Notes: generated from the letters alone by a model not told the origin. Shown: positions 6,130 through 13,608, counted from the stretch's first letter. The stretch: 14,335 bases of DNA from Anseongella sp036570465 (GCA_036570465.1 DATCYD010000330.1:1-14335); one strand, 5' to 3'. Numbers and translations are program-made.

Positions 6130-7740
6130 ATGCGTCATGATTTTGTTGGTTTTTCCATTGTTATAACGCTTCTTTTTGCCGTACTGGGTATCTGGGTGTC
6201 GCCAGGGTTTTTCTGGGCATTTGTAGTGATCGTTCCGTTTGTGGTGATCGGTTGCTATGATATGATCCAGAAACGGCATGCGATCATGCGTAACTTTCCT
6301 GTTTTTGGCAGAGGACGTTACCTGATGGAAGACATGCGTCCGAAGTTTTATCAGTATTTCGTTGAATCGGATCTGAACGGCCGGCCGTTTAACCGTGTGG
6401 AGCGATCCATTATCTACCAGCGGGCGAAAAAAGAATTGGATACTTCCGCATTCGGTACCCAACTTGACGTGTACGCGGAAGGATACGAGTGGATGAATCA
6501 TTCGATCTCGGCCATTGATTATCTGACGATCAATCATGACCAGCGGGTAACGATTGGAAAAGGACGCTGCAAGCAACCATACCAGGCCAGGATCCTGAAT
6601 GTATCGGCCATGAGCTACGGAGCACTTAGCGCCAACGCGGTCATGGCGTTGAACGGTGGAGCCAAGCTTGGTAACTTTGCCCATAATACGGGTGAAGGCG
6701 GAGTCAGTCCGTACCATCTGCAGGGCGGAGATCTGATCTTTCAGGTAGGCACCGGCTATTTTGGCGCACGTGATAAAGAAGGGAATTTTTCGAGGGAAAT
6801 ATTTGCCGAATCGGCAGCGCACGAACAGGTGAAGATGATCGAGCTGAAGCTGTCCCAGGGCGCCAAACCTGGCCATGGGGGCATTCTGCCGGCTGGAAAG
6901 AATACACCCGAGATCGCGGCTATCCGTCGGGTAGAACCTTATACCACAGTGCTATCCCCCGCCTTTCATACCGCGTTCAAGACACCGGTAGAGCTATTGG
7001 AATTAATAGAGTCCATGCGTGAAGCTTCTGGTGGGAAACCGGTTGGTTTCAAACTTTGTGTGGGGAATAAGATTGAATTTGTTTCCATCTGCAAGGCCAT
7101 GGCCGAAACCGGTATGATGCCCGATTTTATCTCAGTAGATGGGGGGGAAGGGGGCACCGGCGCTGCGCCGCTTGAATTCACCAATTCCGTAGGAATGCCT
7201 TTCAAGGAAGGGCTCGTATTTGTTCATGATACCCTTACCGGTTTTAATCTTCGGGACAAGATCAAGCTTTTTGGGGCCGGCAAAATCCTTTCCGGGTTCC
7301 ATATTTTCAGAGCCCTTGCCCTGGGTGCGGATGCGTGCTACAGCGCCCGTGCCATGATGATGGCGTTGGGTTGCATCCAGGCACTGGAATGTAATAAAAA
7401 TACCTGTCCCACCGGGGTAACCACGCACCGGAAAGAATTAACCGCTGGTTTGGTGGTAGCCGATAAGCGGGTTCGCGTGGCCGATTATCACAAAGATACA
7501 ATTGCCGGTTTTGTGGAGCTGATGGGAGGCGCCGGCATCGACGACCCTTCGAAGATCAACCGTTCTCATATCTATCGTCGTACCAGCATTACTGAAATCA
7601 AGACGTTTGAGCAAATATTCCCCTACCTGAATCCCGGCTGCCTGCTGCATGCGCACAGCATTCCTGAAAGCTACCAGTCACTCATGGAGCAATCGGGCAA
7701 AGACCCATTCGCGCCCACCATGCACTACCATATTACCTGA
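6130..7740 (+). CDS. Membrane-anchored FMN-binding glutamate-synthase family protein
   Basis: This 536-residue protein matches the FMN/iron-sulfur synthase domain of glutamate synthase (GltB) without the glutaminase and C-terminal beta-helix domains. Two hydrophobic segments at about residues 8-23 and 27-43 probably form a membrane hairpin. The catalytic barrel follows, with NVSAMSYGALS (157-167), NTGEGGVSPYH (186-196), GAKPGHGGILPAGK (244-257), VDGGEGGTGAAP (336-347) and FGAGKILSG (381-389). The cysteines Cys415, Cys421 and Cys426 keep the C-x5-C-x4-C spacing of the GltB 3Fe-4S cluster. Family members are annotated as FMN-binding glutamate synthase family proteins, but their reaction is not established. 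With no amidotransferase domain it cannot use glutamine by the classical route, and no NADPH/FAD small subunit gene is nearby. Its last eight bases overlap the end of the convergent ATPase gene. Confidence 0.92.
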   Translation: MRHDFVGFSIVITLLFAVLGIWVSPGFFWAFVVIVPFVVIGCYDMIQKRHAIMRNFPVFGRGRYLMEDMRPKFYQYFVESDLNGRPFNRVERSIIYQRAKKELDTSAFGTQLDVYAEGYEWMNHSISAIDYLTINHDQRVTIGKGRCKQPYQARILNVSAMSYGALSANAVMALNGGAKLGNFAHNTGEGGVSPYHLQGGDLIFQVGTGYFGARDKEGNFSREIFAESAAHEQVKMIELKLSQGAKPGHGGILPAGKNTPEIAAIRRVEPYTTVLSPAFHTAFKTPVELLELIESMREASGGKPVGFKLCVGNKIEFVSICKAMAETGMMPDFISVDGGEGGTGAAPLEFTNSVGMPFKEGLVFVHDTLTGFNLRDKIKLFGAGKILSGFHIFRALALGADACYSARAMMMALGCIQALECNKNTCPTGVTTHRKELTAGLVVADKRVRVADYHKDTIAGFVELMGGAGIDDPSKINRSHIYRRTSITEIKTFEQIFPYLNPGCLLHAHSIPESYQSLMEQSGKDPFAPTMHYHIT

Positions 7741-9166
7741 AAAGGTCGTCCATCGTCAGCTGGGAGTCAACTGACTGGGTTTTATGGTCATTTTCCTTGA
7801 TTCCGTAGGTGGTGATCATGGTGAGAAAAGTTGTTTTTCTGGTTTTTGTGGCCGTGCGGAAAGCCAATAGCTTTCTTTGCAATGCCTCTGCATAGGATTT
7901 GTCGATGGTGAAGAGTTGTTCACTGAATTTTATTTCACAGACGTTGATGCATTGATCAGACCGGTCAATCAATAGGTCAATCTGAGCTCCGGGACCCTGA
8001 GCGTTTCCGGCTTTACGCCAGGATGCCTGGTAGGTGACCATGCCGGAAATACCTAACACTTCCCGTATCCGATCAATATGCCTGATGCATACATTCTCAA
8101 AGGCATACCCGCTCCAGGAGCGATATGACGATGATTGACTTTGCGCAAGCCATTGTCCTTGATTCAGCCCTCTGCTTCCTTCCATGAATCTGAAGTAAAA
8201 TAATGAGAATTCATCGGTTAACCGGTACAGGGCATCTTGTTTCTTCTTTTGGAAGGGTTGTATTCGTTCTATGAATCCGCTTTCTTCCAATTCGGTTAAG
8301 GTGGTGGTGAGACCGCCGCCGGCAGGTATCTTTCCGGTATTGGCAAGCTGACTTCTGGTAAGGCCCATGTTTTTGGCGGAAAGTGCCCGGATGACTTCCT
8401 CATGTCGTTCAGGCGAACTAAATAAGGAACGATAAAGATTACTGAATTCGTTTGCCAGTAATCCATCTTTGCTAAAGCAGCTATCTGCGATGTTTTGCTG
8501 AACACTTTTGCCACGCTCCACAGCATTCAGGTAATGTGGAACCCCACCAATCACCATGTAGAGTTGTAACAGCTGGTATCGGTTCAGGTTAATCTTGCGT
8601 GCACGCAGGTAACTTTCAGTTTCACTCAGTGTGAACGGTAGCAAGCGAATCCGCTGTGTGATCCGGTTGTGCAACCCCCCTTTGTTGTTTACCACTTTTC
8701 TAATAATCCAGGAAGCTGCAGAACCGCAAATAACGACCAAAAGATCGGGTCGTTGTGAGGCAAAGACATTCCAGAAATATCCAAAGGCAGGAAGAAACCC
8801 TGACTTATGCGTGTCCAGCCAGGGTAATTCATCAAAGAAAAGTACCTTCTTGCTTATCTCTTTCTTTTCCTGAATCGCCGATCGAAGTAGATGGAACGCT
8901 TCTTGCCAGTTTTCTGGGGTAGAGAATTTCTTGTCGGGAAAATGAACAGAAAGCTGCTCTCTGAAATTATCAAGTTGCTGCCTGATCGTAGCCCCGGCCT
9001 GACCAGTAGCATAGAATGCAAGGTTATCGGCATAGTAGTTACGAATCAGGTAGGTTTTGCCTACCCGCCTCCTACCATAAATGGCTAGTAATTCCGGCTG
9101 TTTACTATGTAACAAACGAGCCAGGACTGTACATTCGCTCTTTCTGCCAATAATAGACGGTGTCAT
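7733..9166 (-). CDS. ATP-binding protein, ATPase_2 domain plus DUF234-like C-terminus
   Basis: This 477-residue protein is an archaeal-type AAA/STAND-like ATPase. An N-terminal IIGRKSE start leads to Walker A GRRRVGKT (31-38), a hydrophobic Walker B ending in Asp112-Glu113 (VLFFDELPWLD), and a sensor-like ICGSAASW around 147-153. The middle contains a winged-helix-like region (GLTRSQLANTG... TTTLTELEESGFIERI, 268-302) typical of this family. The C-terminus resembles DUF234 and carries a PD-(D/E)XK-like set: Glu357 (YAFENVCIRHI), Asp397 (GAQIDLLID) and Glu411-x-Lys413 (VCEIKFS). A DNA-directed role is plausible but unproven; family function is unknown. It stands alone on this strand between housekeeping genes, looks somewhat more AT-rich than its neighbours, and is preceded by two 52-bp palindromic promoter-like repeats. 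These features fit a laterally acquired unit. Confidence 0.9.
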   Translation of the reverse strand: MTPSIIGRKSECTVLARLLHSKQPELLAIYGRRRVGKTYLIRNYYADNLAFYATGQAGATIRQQLDNFREQLSVHFPDKKFSTPENWQEAFHLLRSAIQEKKEISKKVLFFDELPWLDTHKSGFLPAFGYFWNVFASQRPDLLVVICGSAASWIIRKVVNNKGGLHNRITQRIRLLPFTLSETESYLRARKINLNRYQLLQLYMVIGGVPHYLNAVERGKSVQQNIADSCFSKDGLLANEFSNLYRSLFSSPERHEEVIRALSAKNMGLTRSQLANTGKIPAGGGLTTTLTELEESGFIERIQPFQKKKQDALYRLTDEFSLFYFRFMEGSRGLNQGQWLAQSQSSSYRSWSGYAFENVCIRHIDRIREVLGISGMVTYQASWRKAGNAQGPGAQIDLLIDRSDQCINVCEIKFSEQLFTIDKSYAEALQRKLLAFRTATKTRKTTFLTMITTYGIKENDHKTQSVDSQLTMDDLFR

Positions 9167-9183
9167 GACGATTTATTGCTTGC

Positions 9184-9215
9184 CAAAACTACATAAAAAA
9201 ACATGGTTTCGGCAA
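9184..9215 (-). promoter_or_regulatory. Promoter-like element in repeat copy 1 (proximal, for the ATPase gene)
   Basis: Read on the minus strand, TTG (9215-9213) is followed after exactly 21 bases by TAGTTTTG (9191-9184), an exact match to minus-7 TAnnTTTG with a usual minus-33 spacing. The box ends 17 bases before the ATPase ATG at 9166, so the leader would be about ten bases. Both promoter elements lie in the arms of the inverted repeat, so a protein bound to the palindrome would directly cover the promoter. Confidence 0.6.
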
Positions 9216-9235
9216 CTAATAAATTTATTGCTTGC

Positions 9236-9267
9236 CAAAACTACATAAAAAAACATAGTTTCGGCAA
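9236..9267 (-). promoter_or_regulatory. Promoter-like element in repeat copy 2 (distal)
   Basis: This is the same arrangement 52 bases further upstream: TTG at 9267-9265, 21 bases, then TAGTTTTG at 9243-9236 on the minus strand. It would give a second start with a leader about 52 bases longer that contains copy 1. In minus-strand RNA, copy 1 could then fold into a hairpin close to the start codon. Confidence 0.5.
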
Positions 9268-9276
9268 CTAATAATC

Positions 9277-11379
9277 TCAGTAAAGACCGTTTTGCTTGCG
9301 GAGGAACCACTCGGTGCCGAGTAGGGCGAGTAGCAGAAAAAAGAGCCATTTCATGTGAATGAGGTTGCGGTAACGTTCCTGTTCGTAAATGACCGGACTA
9401 ATGGTTTCTTTTTGGGAGAGTAGCTCATACAGCCGGTCCATTTGTCCGGGATAGAGCATTTGGCCGCCGGAACTTTCAGCCATGCTATAAAGGAGTTGGT
9501 GATTGGCAGTGGTTTCCAGTTCTTCGGCGTGTTGAGGGGTGATCACAAAGTTGCCGCTGGCCGTACTTTTTTCAGTTCCGAGCTGTACGGTGGCTGTATA
9601 GGTGTATTCTCCGGGCGGAAGGATGCCTGCGTTGAGATGGTAGCGGTCGTTGCCTTTGCTGAAGATATAAGGGAAGGTTTGTCCCTTTTCATTCTTGATC
9701 TCCAGGCGGACATCGGGGCTGGTCACTGCTTCATAGCTTTCATTATACAGCTCGGCCGTAAAAGTCACTTCTTCATTTTCGGAAAATATCGATTTGGGCA
9801 TATTCAGCCGGAAACGCCGGGTATCTTCACGGGTAGCCAGATACTGAACGGTTTGGGTGATTAAGCCGTCAACGGCATCATGGTTCCCGTTCAGGCGAAA
9901 GTCATGCATGCGCCAGCGCCACAGGCCTTCTCCAAATAACCAGGCGGTTCGGGACCCGTTAGTGGTATTGAAAAACATTAAGGGACGATCGGTAGCGACC
10001 TGTCCGATGCGTTGAGTGAAAAGTGGAACTGCAGCCTCCTGAGGAACAATTTCGCAAAAGGGAACGGTTAGCGGGGGAAGGGCGCTGAAGCGTTTCTGGT
10101 GTTCTTCAGGAATACTGAAGAGGTAAAATGAAGGGTCGGGAATTGCAAAAACGTCGTTGTAACTTCTGTTGAACTGCGAGATTTGGATAGCGCCGGCGAA
10201 GGTTCTACCCAGGGTAACCATATCGGTTTGATTGCCGATGATGTGCCAGACGGGCAGTTTCTTTTCTCCCGAAATATTCCGCAAGCTTGCCGGAACCGGA
10301 TGACCGGCGGCAGGCAGCTGGTGCAGAATGATCAGGCTATAGGATCCCGTTGAAAAGGTGTCTTGTGTTTCCTCGGCAAGACGGGTAACTACTTCATATT
10401 GCTGACCGCTTTCCAGGGCTTGTTTCAAAGCACCAAGATCGGGATGAGGGGCGGCTCCGAGGAGCAGTATTTTCCGGCGGCGGTCAAGCACCTCTATGAA
10501 TATGGTAGAAGTGTTATTCTTTTCAGTGATCTCGCCTTCGATTGGTTCCAGGCTGATGACGTACTTCTGCCGGCCTTTTGTTGCGGCCTCAATATCCACC
10601 GGAACGCTGATCCGGAAATGATCGTCCTTGATCTGGACGGTTTCTGAATACAGGGTCTGGTTGTTGTGTTGTACGCGAAGATGGCTGGTGGCGCCGTCGG
10701 AGCCGTTGGCTTCCGCATGGATATTGATGCGGAAGTCATTTCCAAGAAATACAATCTGGTTGTGGTCAACAGAGGAAATGAGTAAATCTTTTTTTGGAAT
10801 GGTGTCTCCGAGCGCTACGGTATAAAAGGGGGCGTTCAGCCCTTTCATTTCGTAGAGCGGATTACTCCCTTTGTTGTAAATTCCATCAGTTAGCAACACG
10901 ACCGCTCCCAGGTTTCTGCCTGAAAAGCGGGTCCTGAGTTCTTTCACGAGAAGGCTGATATCCGTTTGCTTGCCGGTAAAATCAGTCGAAAACCCGCGTT
11001 CGGGATCATCGCTGAACTGATAGTACTGTACCTCGTACTTTGCCTCCAGCTTGTTTCCAAGAGAACGGATCAGCCGGGGCAATTGCCCGGTGTACCAGTC
11101 CTGGTTTTTTTTGTCCAGCAGAATGGAAGAACTATTATCCCGGGCGATGACAATGACAGGTTTTTCGATCGTTCGGCTAATGCGTTTCAGCAGAGGGCTT
11201 AATAACAAAAAGGCGAGCAAAGCTACTGTAAATGTCCTGAATCCGAATAGGAGCCGGCGTATGGTGTTATTTGAAGGGAAATTACGGCGATAAAGGAACC
11301 AGGCATAAAGTAAACCCAGTGCCACACAGGGTACGATCCACCAGGGAGAAATATCGTTAAATACCAGTGAAAAATTCAT
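9277..11379 (-). CDS. VWA-domain membrane protein with GATase1-like segment
   Basis: This 700-residue membrane protein has two N-terminal transmembrane helices (about 13-30 and 46-63) and one near the C-terminus (about 678-692). Between them, IVIARDNSSSI at 76-86 gives a complete MIDAS motif D-x-S-x-S (Asp81, Ser83, Ser85) and VVLLTDGIYN (160-169) gives the second VWA signature, so a metal-binding von Willebrand A domain covers about 74-195. Beta-rich segments follow, then KILLLGAAPHPDLGALKQAL (303-322) and SYSLIILHQLP, which resemble the class I amidotransferase-like fold seen in similar bacterial VWA proteins, without a catalytic Cys elbow. A second beta-sandwich-like region (about 540-640) ends with GEYTYTATV. 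Function is unknown; protein binding or envelope stress roles are guesses. It starts eight bases after the lipoprotein gene and probably shares its transcript. Confidence 0.85.
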   Translation of the reverse strand: MNFSLVFNDISPWWIVPCVALGLLYAWFLYRRNFPSNNTIRRLLFGFRTFTVALLAFLLLSPLLKRISRTIEKPVIVIARDNSSSILLDKKNQDWYTGQLPRLIRSLGNKLEAKYEVQYYQFSDDPERGFSTDFTGKQTDISLLVKELRTRFSGRNLGAVVLLTDGIYNKGSNPLYEMKGLNAPFYTVALGDTIPKKDLLISSVDHNQIVFLGNDFRINIHAEANGSDGATSHLRVQHNNQTLYSETVQIKDDHFRISVPVDIEAATKGRQKYVISLEPIEGEITEKNNTSTIFIEVLDRRRKILLLGAAPHPDLGALKQALESGQQYEVVTRLAEETQDTFSTGSYSLIILHQLPAAGHPVPASLRNISGEKKLPVWHIIGNQTDMVTLGRTFAGAIQISQFNRSYNDVFAIPDPSFYLFSIPEEHQKRFSALPPLTVPFCEIVPQEAAVPLFTQRIGQVATDRPLMFFNTTNGSRTAWLFGEGLWRWRMHDFRLNGNHDAVDGLITQTVQYLATREDTRRFRLNMPKSIFSENEEVTFTAELYNESYEAVTSPDVRLEIKNEKGQTFPYIFSKGNDRYHLNAGILPPGEYTYTATVQLGTEKSTASGNFVITPQHAEELETTANHQLLYSMAESSGGQMLYPGQMDRLYELLSQKETISPVIYEQERYRNLIHMKWLFFLLLALLGTEWFLRKQNGLY

Positions 11380-11387
11380 TGCAGCCT

Positions 11388-12209
11388 CTAACCGGAAGGC
11401 AGCAATTTACGCTTTTTCATGAATTCCTGCATCATTTCGGCAACAATGTCAATCAGTTCCCTGTGTTGCCGGAGGTGCCCGTCTTGTACTTCAATGTTAA
11501 CATAGGGGATTCCAAGCATGGCTGCATAAACGGACAGGGAGCCGTCATTAGGCGCATCCGGGCTTTGGAGTACCACGTTGATGTTTTTCCCCTTCAGGTA
11601 GTCAAAGATCCAGGGGTCGGTTACGAAGACGAAATCATCAATATCCAGCCGCGGGTTGATGTGGACTTTTGCGGCCGCGGTGTCCATCAGTTTTCCAGGC
11701 AGATAGTAGCGGATGGAATATAGTCCTTCCGTGTTGTTATGCAGAGTAATGATGTACCCCAGGCTATCATAATGATAGGTTTCCAGTACTTTTTCCCCCA
11801 ATGACCGGATGGCCTGTACCGCCTCAGAGGTAACCCTGGCGTGTTTGTCGAGGGTACGGTAAGCGCCTGTATCTGTAAACATACCGTTAGGGTCAAAAAT
11901 ACATTTGTCAAGGCTGCTTTTCAGGTTGAATTTGATGTTGCGTTCGTTCCCGTATTGCAGTTCCACCAGACTGCCGCCGTTTTCCCTGATAAAATCCATC
12001 GCGGCTTCTGCGCCGGTGTTTTCATCGTCATGAATGCTCAGAAAACGGATGCTGTCCTGACCATAGACGTGTTTAATGATGGTTATCGTGCTGTCGTTTA
12101 ACCGGAAATCAATGCTGTCCCGCTTTACAAGCAGGGAATCGGTGGCCATCAGGCAGGATGGCAACAATGCAATCGAAGCAAGGCATAACAGAATGGTATT
12201 GATTTTCAT
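11388..12209 (-). CDS. Putative lipoprotein with M14 zinc-carboxypeptidase-like residues
   Basis: This 273-residue protein has a lipoprotein signal peptide (MKINTILLCLASIALLPSC) with lipobox LPSC and acceptor Cys19. The mature part shows a pattern resembling metallocarboxypeptidases of the M14/AstE type. IHDDENTGAEAAMDF gives His60-x-x-Glu63, LHNNTEG gives His157 as possible third zinc ligand, and YVNIEVQDGH gives Glu240 at about the position of the catalytic Glu. FDPNGMFTDTG (105-115) is like the N-P-N-R segment of the family, but with Gly in place of the substrate-binding Arg. This is inference from spacing, not a recognised family match. Possible substrates would be peptidoglycan stem peptides or other small amides. 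The gene precedes the VWA membrane protein by eight bases, so the two probably work together at the envelope. A TCCTTTTG box seven bases before the ATG is one base off the promoter consensus. Confidence 0.7.
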   Translation of the reverse strand: MKINTILLCLASIALLPSCLMATDSLLVKRDSIDFRLNDSTITIIKHVYGQDSIRFLSIHDDENTGAEAAMDFIRENGGSLVELQYGNERNIKFNLKSSLDKCIFDPNGMFTDTGAYRTLDKHARVTSEAVQAIRSLGEKVLETYHYDSLGYIITLHNNTEGLYSIRYYLPGKLMDTAAAKVHINPRLDIDDFVFVTDPWIFDYLKGKNINVVLQSPDAPNDGSLSVYAAMLGIPYVNIEVQDGHLRQHRELIDIVAEMMQEFMKKRKLLPSG

Positions 12210-12253
12210 GCGCTGGCAAAAGGACTTGTCATACCACTTGCAATTTCAATACC

Positions 12254-12305
12254 AAAATAACAGGCCGCAGCTCCCAGGATAACTTCAGGGAGGCTGCGGC
12301 CTGTT
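12254..12305 (-). terminator. Terminator after icd
   Basis: On the minus strand a 13-bp GC-rich stem is formed by bases 12305-12293 and 12271-12259 (arms AACAGGCCGCAGC and GCTGCGGCCTGTT). It is extended by TCCC/GGGA (12272-12275 with 12288-12291) past a one-base bulge at 12292. A short T tract (TTATTTTGG) follows the stem. It lies 17 bases after the icd stop and isolates icd from the lipoprotein gene downstream. Confidence 0.8.
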
Positions 12306-12321
12306 CGTTAATGACTAGACC

Positions 12322-13554
12322 TCAGGCGAGGGCCTTTTTCAGGTTCTCGTCGATGGCGATGAGGAATTCTTCCGTATTCAAATACTGGTCCCGGGTGACC
12401 TTGGAGCCATGGATGCAAACGGCCAGGTCCTTGGTCATTTTACCACTTTCTACAGTTTCCACACAAACCCGTTCCAGGGTTTCACAGAAATTGATCAGTG
12501 CCTGGTTGTTGTCCAGCTTGCCCCGGAATGCCAAACCTCGTGTCCATGCAAATATGGAAGCGATGGGGTTGGTACTGGTTTCTTTCCCTTCCTGATGAAG
12601 GCGGTAATGTCGGGTCACCGTTCCATGGGCCGCTTCAGCTTCCATCGTTTTTCCGTCGGGGGTCACCAGGGTGGAGGTCATCAGGCCAAGTGAACCGAAT
12701 CCTTGCGCGACGGTATCAGACTGTACGTCTCCGTCGTAGTTCTTGCAGGCCCAGATAAAGCCACCGTTCCACTTCAACGCTGCCGCTACCATGTCGTCAA
12801 TCAGGCGATGCTCATAGGTGATGCCCTTGGCATCCATATCAGCCTTGAATTCATTCTGGTAAACTTCCTGGAAAATATCCTTGAAACGTCCGTCATAGGC
12901 TTTCAGGATGGTGTTCTTGGTAGAAAGATACAGGGGCCAGCCTTTTTGAAGGGCCATGTTGAAGCATGAGCGGGCAAATCCGTAAATGGATTCGTCTGTG
13001 TTGTACATGCTCATGGCAATTCCATCCCCCTGGAAATCATATACTTCCCATGTTTGGGCTTCGCCACCGTCACCGGGCGTGAAGGTCATGGTTAACGTCC
13101 CTTTTCCTTTAGTAACCACGTCGGTAGCTTTGTACTGGTCGGCATGAGCATGGCGGCCGATCATAATGGGCTGCGTCCAGTTGGGAACCAGGCGGGGAAC
13201 GTTCCGGCAGATAATGGGTTCACGGAAAACAGTACCACCCACAATGTTACGAATGGTTCCGTTCGGTGAACGCCACATTTTTTTCAGGTCGAATTCCTTT
13301 ACACGGGCTTCGTCTGGAGTGATGGTGGCACATTTGATGCCTACATGGTGTTCCTTGATTGCTTCAGCTGCTTCAATGGTGATGCGGTCATCGGTGGCAT
13401 CGCGCTGCCCGATGCCGAGATCAAAATATTTGATATCCAGGTCGATGTACGGGAAAATGAATTTATCTTTGATAAACTGCCAGATAATGCGGGTCATTTC
13501 GTCCCCGTCGAGTTCTACTACCGGATTCGCTACTTTGATTTTTTCGGATGACAT
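12322..13554 (-). CDS. icd: NADP-dependent isocitrate dehydrogenase, eukaryote-type subfamily
   Basis: This enzyme oxidises and decarboxylates isocitrate to 2-oxoglutarate with NADP+ in the TCA cycle, supplying NADPH and the carbon skeleton for glutamate. The 410-residue protein is like mitochondrial and cytosolic IDH1/IDH2 (about 414 residues), not the E. coli Icd type. Conserved blocks: VELDGDEMTRIIW (13-25), WRSPNGTIRN with Ser96 and Arg102, GGTVFREPI with Arg111, GRHAHADQY with Arg134 (counterpart of human IDH1 Arg132), YLSTKNTILKAYDGRF with Lys213, the metal-binding region with Asp253, Asp276 and Asp280 (KNYDGDVQSD), and the NADP-binding AAHGTVTRHYR (308-318). All expected catalytic residues are present. 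The ATG at 13554 gives a normal N-terminus. It appears to be a single-gene transcript with a promoter at about 13605 and a strong terminator. Confidence 0.97.
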   Translation of the reverse strand: MSSEKIKVANPVVELDGDEMTRIIWQFIKDKFIFPYIDLDIKYFDLGIGQRDATDDRITIEAAEAIKEHHVGIKCATITPDEARVKEFDLKKMWRSPNGTIRNIVGGTVFREPIICRNVPRLVPNWTQPIMIGRHAHADQYKATDVVTKGKGTLTMTFTPGDGGEAQTWEVYDFQGDGIAMSMYNTDESIYGFARSCFNMALQKGWPLYLSTKNTILKAYDGRFKDIFQEVYQNEFKADMDAKGITYEHRLIDDMVAAALKWNGGFIWACKNYDGDVQSDTVAQGFGSLGLMTSTLVTPDGKTMEAEAAHGTVTRHYRLHQEGKETSTNPIASIFAWTRGLAFRGKLDNNQALINFCETLERVCVETVESGKMTKDLAVCIHGSKVTRDQYLNTEEFLIAIDENLKKALA

Positions 13555-13569
13555 ATGTTTCGGATTTTT

Positions 13570-13605
13570 AAATTCAACGCTGCAAAAAAATTCAACGCTG
13601 CAAAT
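13570..13605. repeat. Two tandem 18-bp repeats upstream of icd
   Basis: AAATTCAACGCTGCAAA occurs at 13570-13586 and again at 13588-13604, a period of 18 bases with 17 of 18 matching across the full unit. The repeats lie in the probable 5' leader of icd, between the minus-7 box and the start codon, and the distal copy overlaps the box. They could be tandem binding sites or a local duplication. Confidence 0.9.
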
Positions 13606-13608
13606 TTA
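13601..13608 (-). promoter_or_regulatory. icd promoter minus-7 box
   Basis: TAAATTTG on the minus strand is an exact match to TAnnTTTG and ends 46 bases before the icd ATG. A TTTG lies upstream at about 25 bases, longer than the preferred 19-23, so the minus-33 element is uncertain. The box overlaps the outer copy of the 18-bp repeat and lies just after the dnaX terminator candidate. Confidence 0.55.

Larger units (their letters stand above)
9171..9274. repeat. Two tandem copies of a 52-bp palindrome-containing unit
   Basis: Copy 1 spans 9171-9222 and copy 2 spans 9223-9274. They are identical except at one base (G at 9205, A at 9257). Together they fill 104 of the 110 bases between the VWA gene stop and the ATPase start. 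Each copy holds an inverted repeat: TTGCCAAAACTA (9180-9191 and 9232-9243) faces TGGTTTCGGCAA (9204-9215) in copy 1 and TAGTTTCGGCAA (9256-9267) in copy 2, around a 12-base A-rich centre. In copy 2 the arms match at 11 of 12 positions, and the odd pair becomes G-U in minus-strand RNA. Both copies also carry a complete Bacteroidota-like promoter on the minus strand. Confidence 0.95.

Noticed and set aside
5791..6876. Open frame of 361 codons on the minus strand opposite the divIC-like and FMN-protein genes
   Set aside because: It crosses a terminator, a promoter and two well-supported genes, and has low-complexity Phe/Leu/Ile stretches that mirror A-rich codons on the other strand.
9171..9274. 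Repeat pair as a minimal CRISPR array
   Set aside because: The units are directly adjacent with no spacer, the repeat is 52 bases, and no cas gene is present. A promoter duplication explains it better.
9171..9274. Repeat pair as terminal repeats of an insertion sequence
   Set aside because: The copies are tandem on one side of the ATPase gene only; no matching sequence was seen at the other end near 7740 and no transposase is present.
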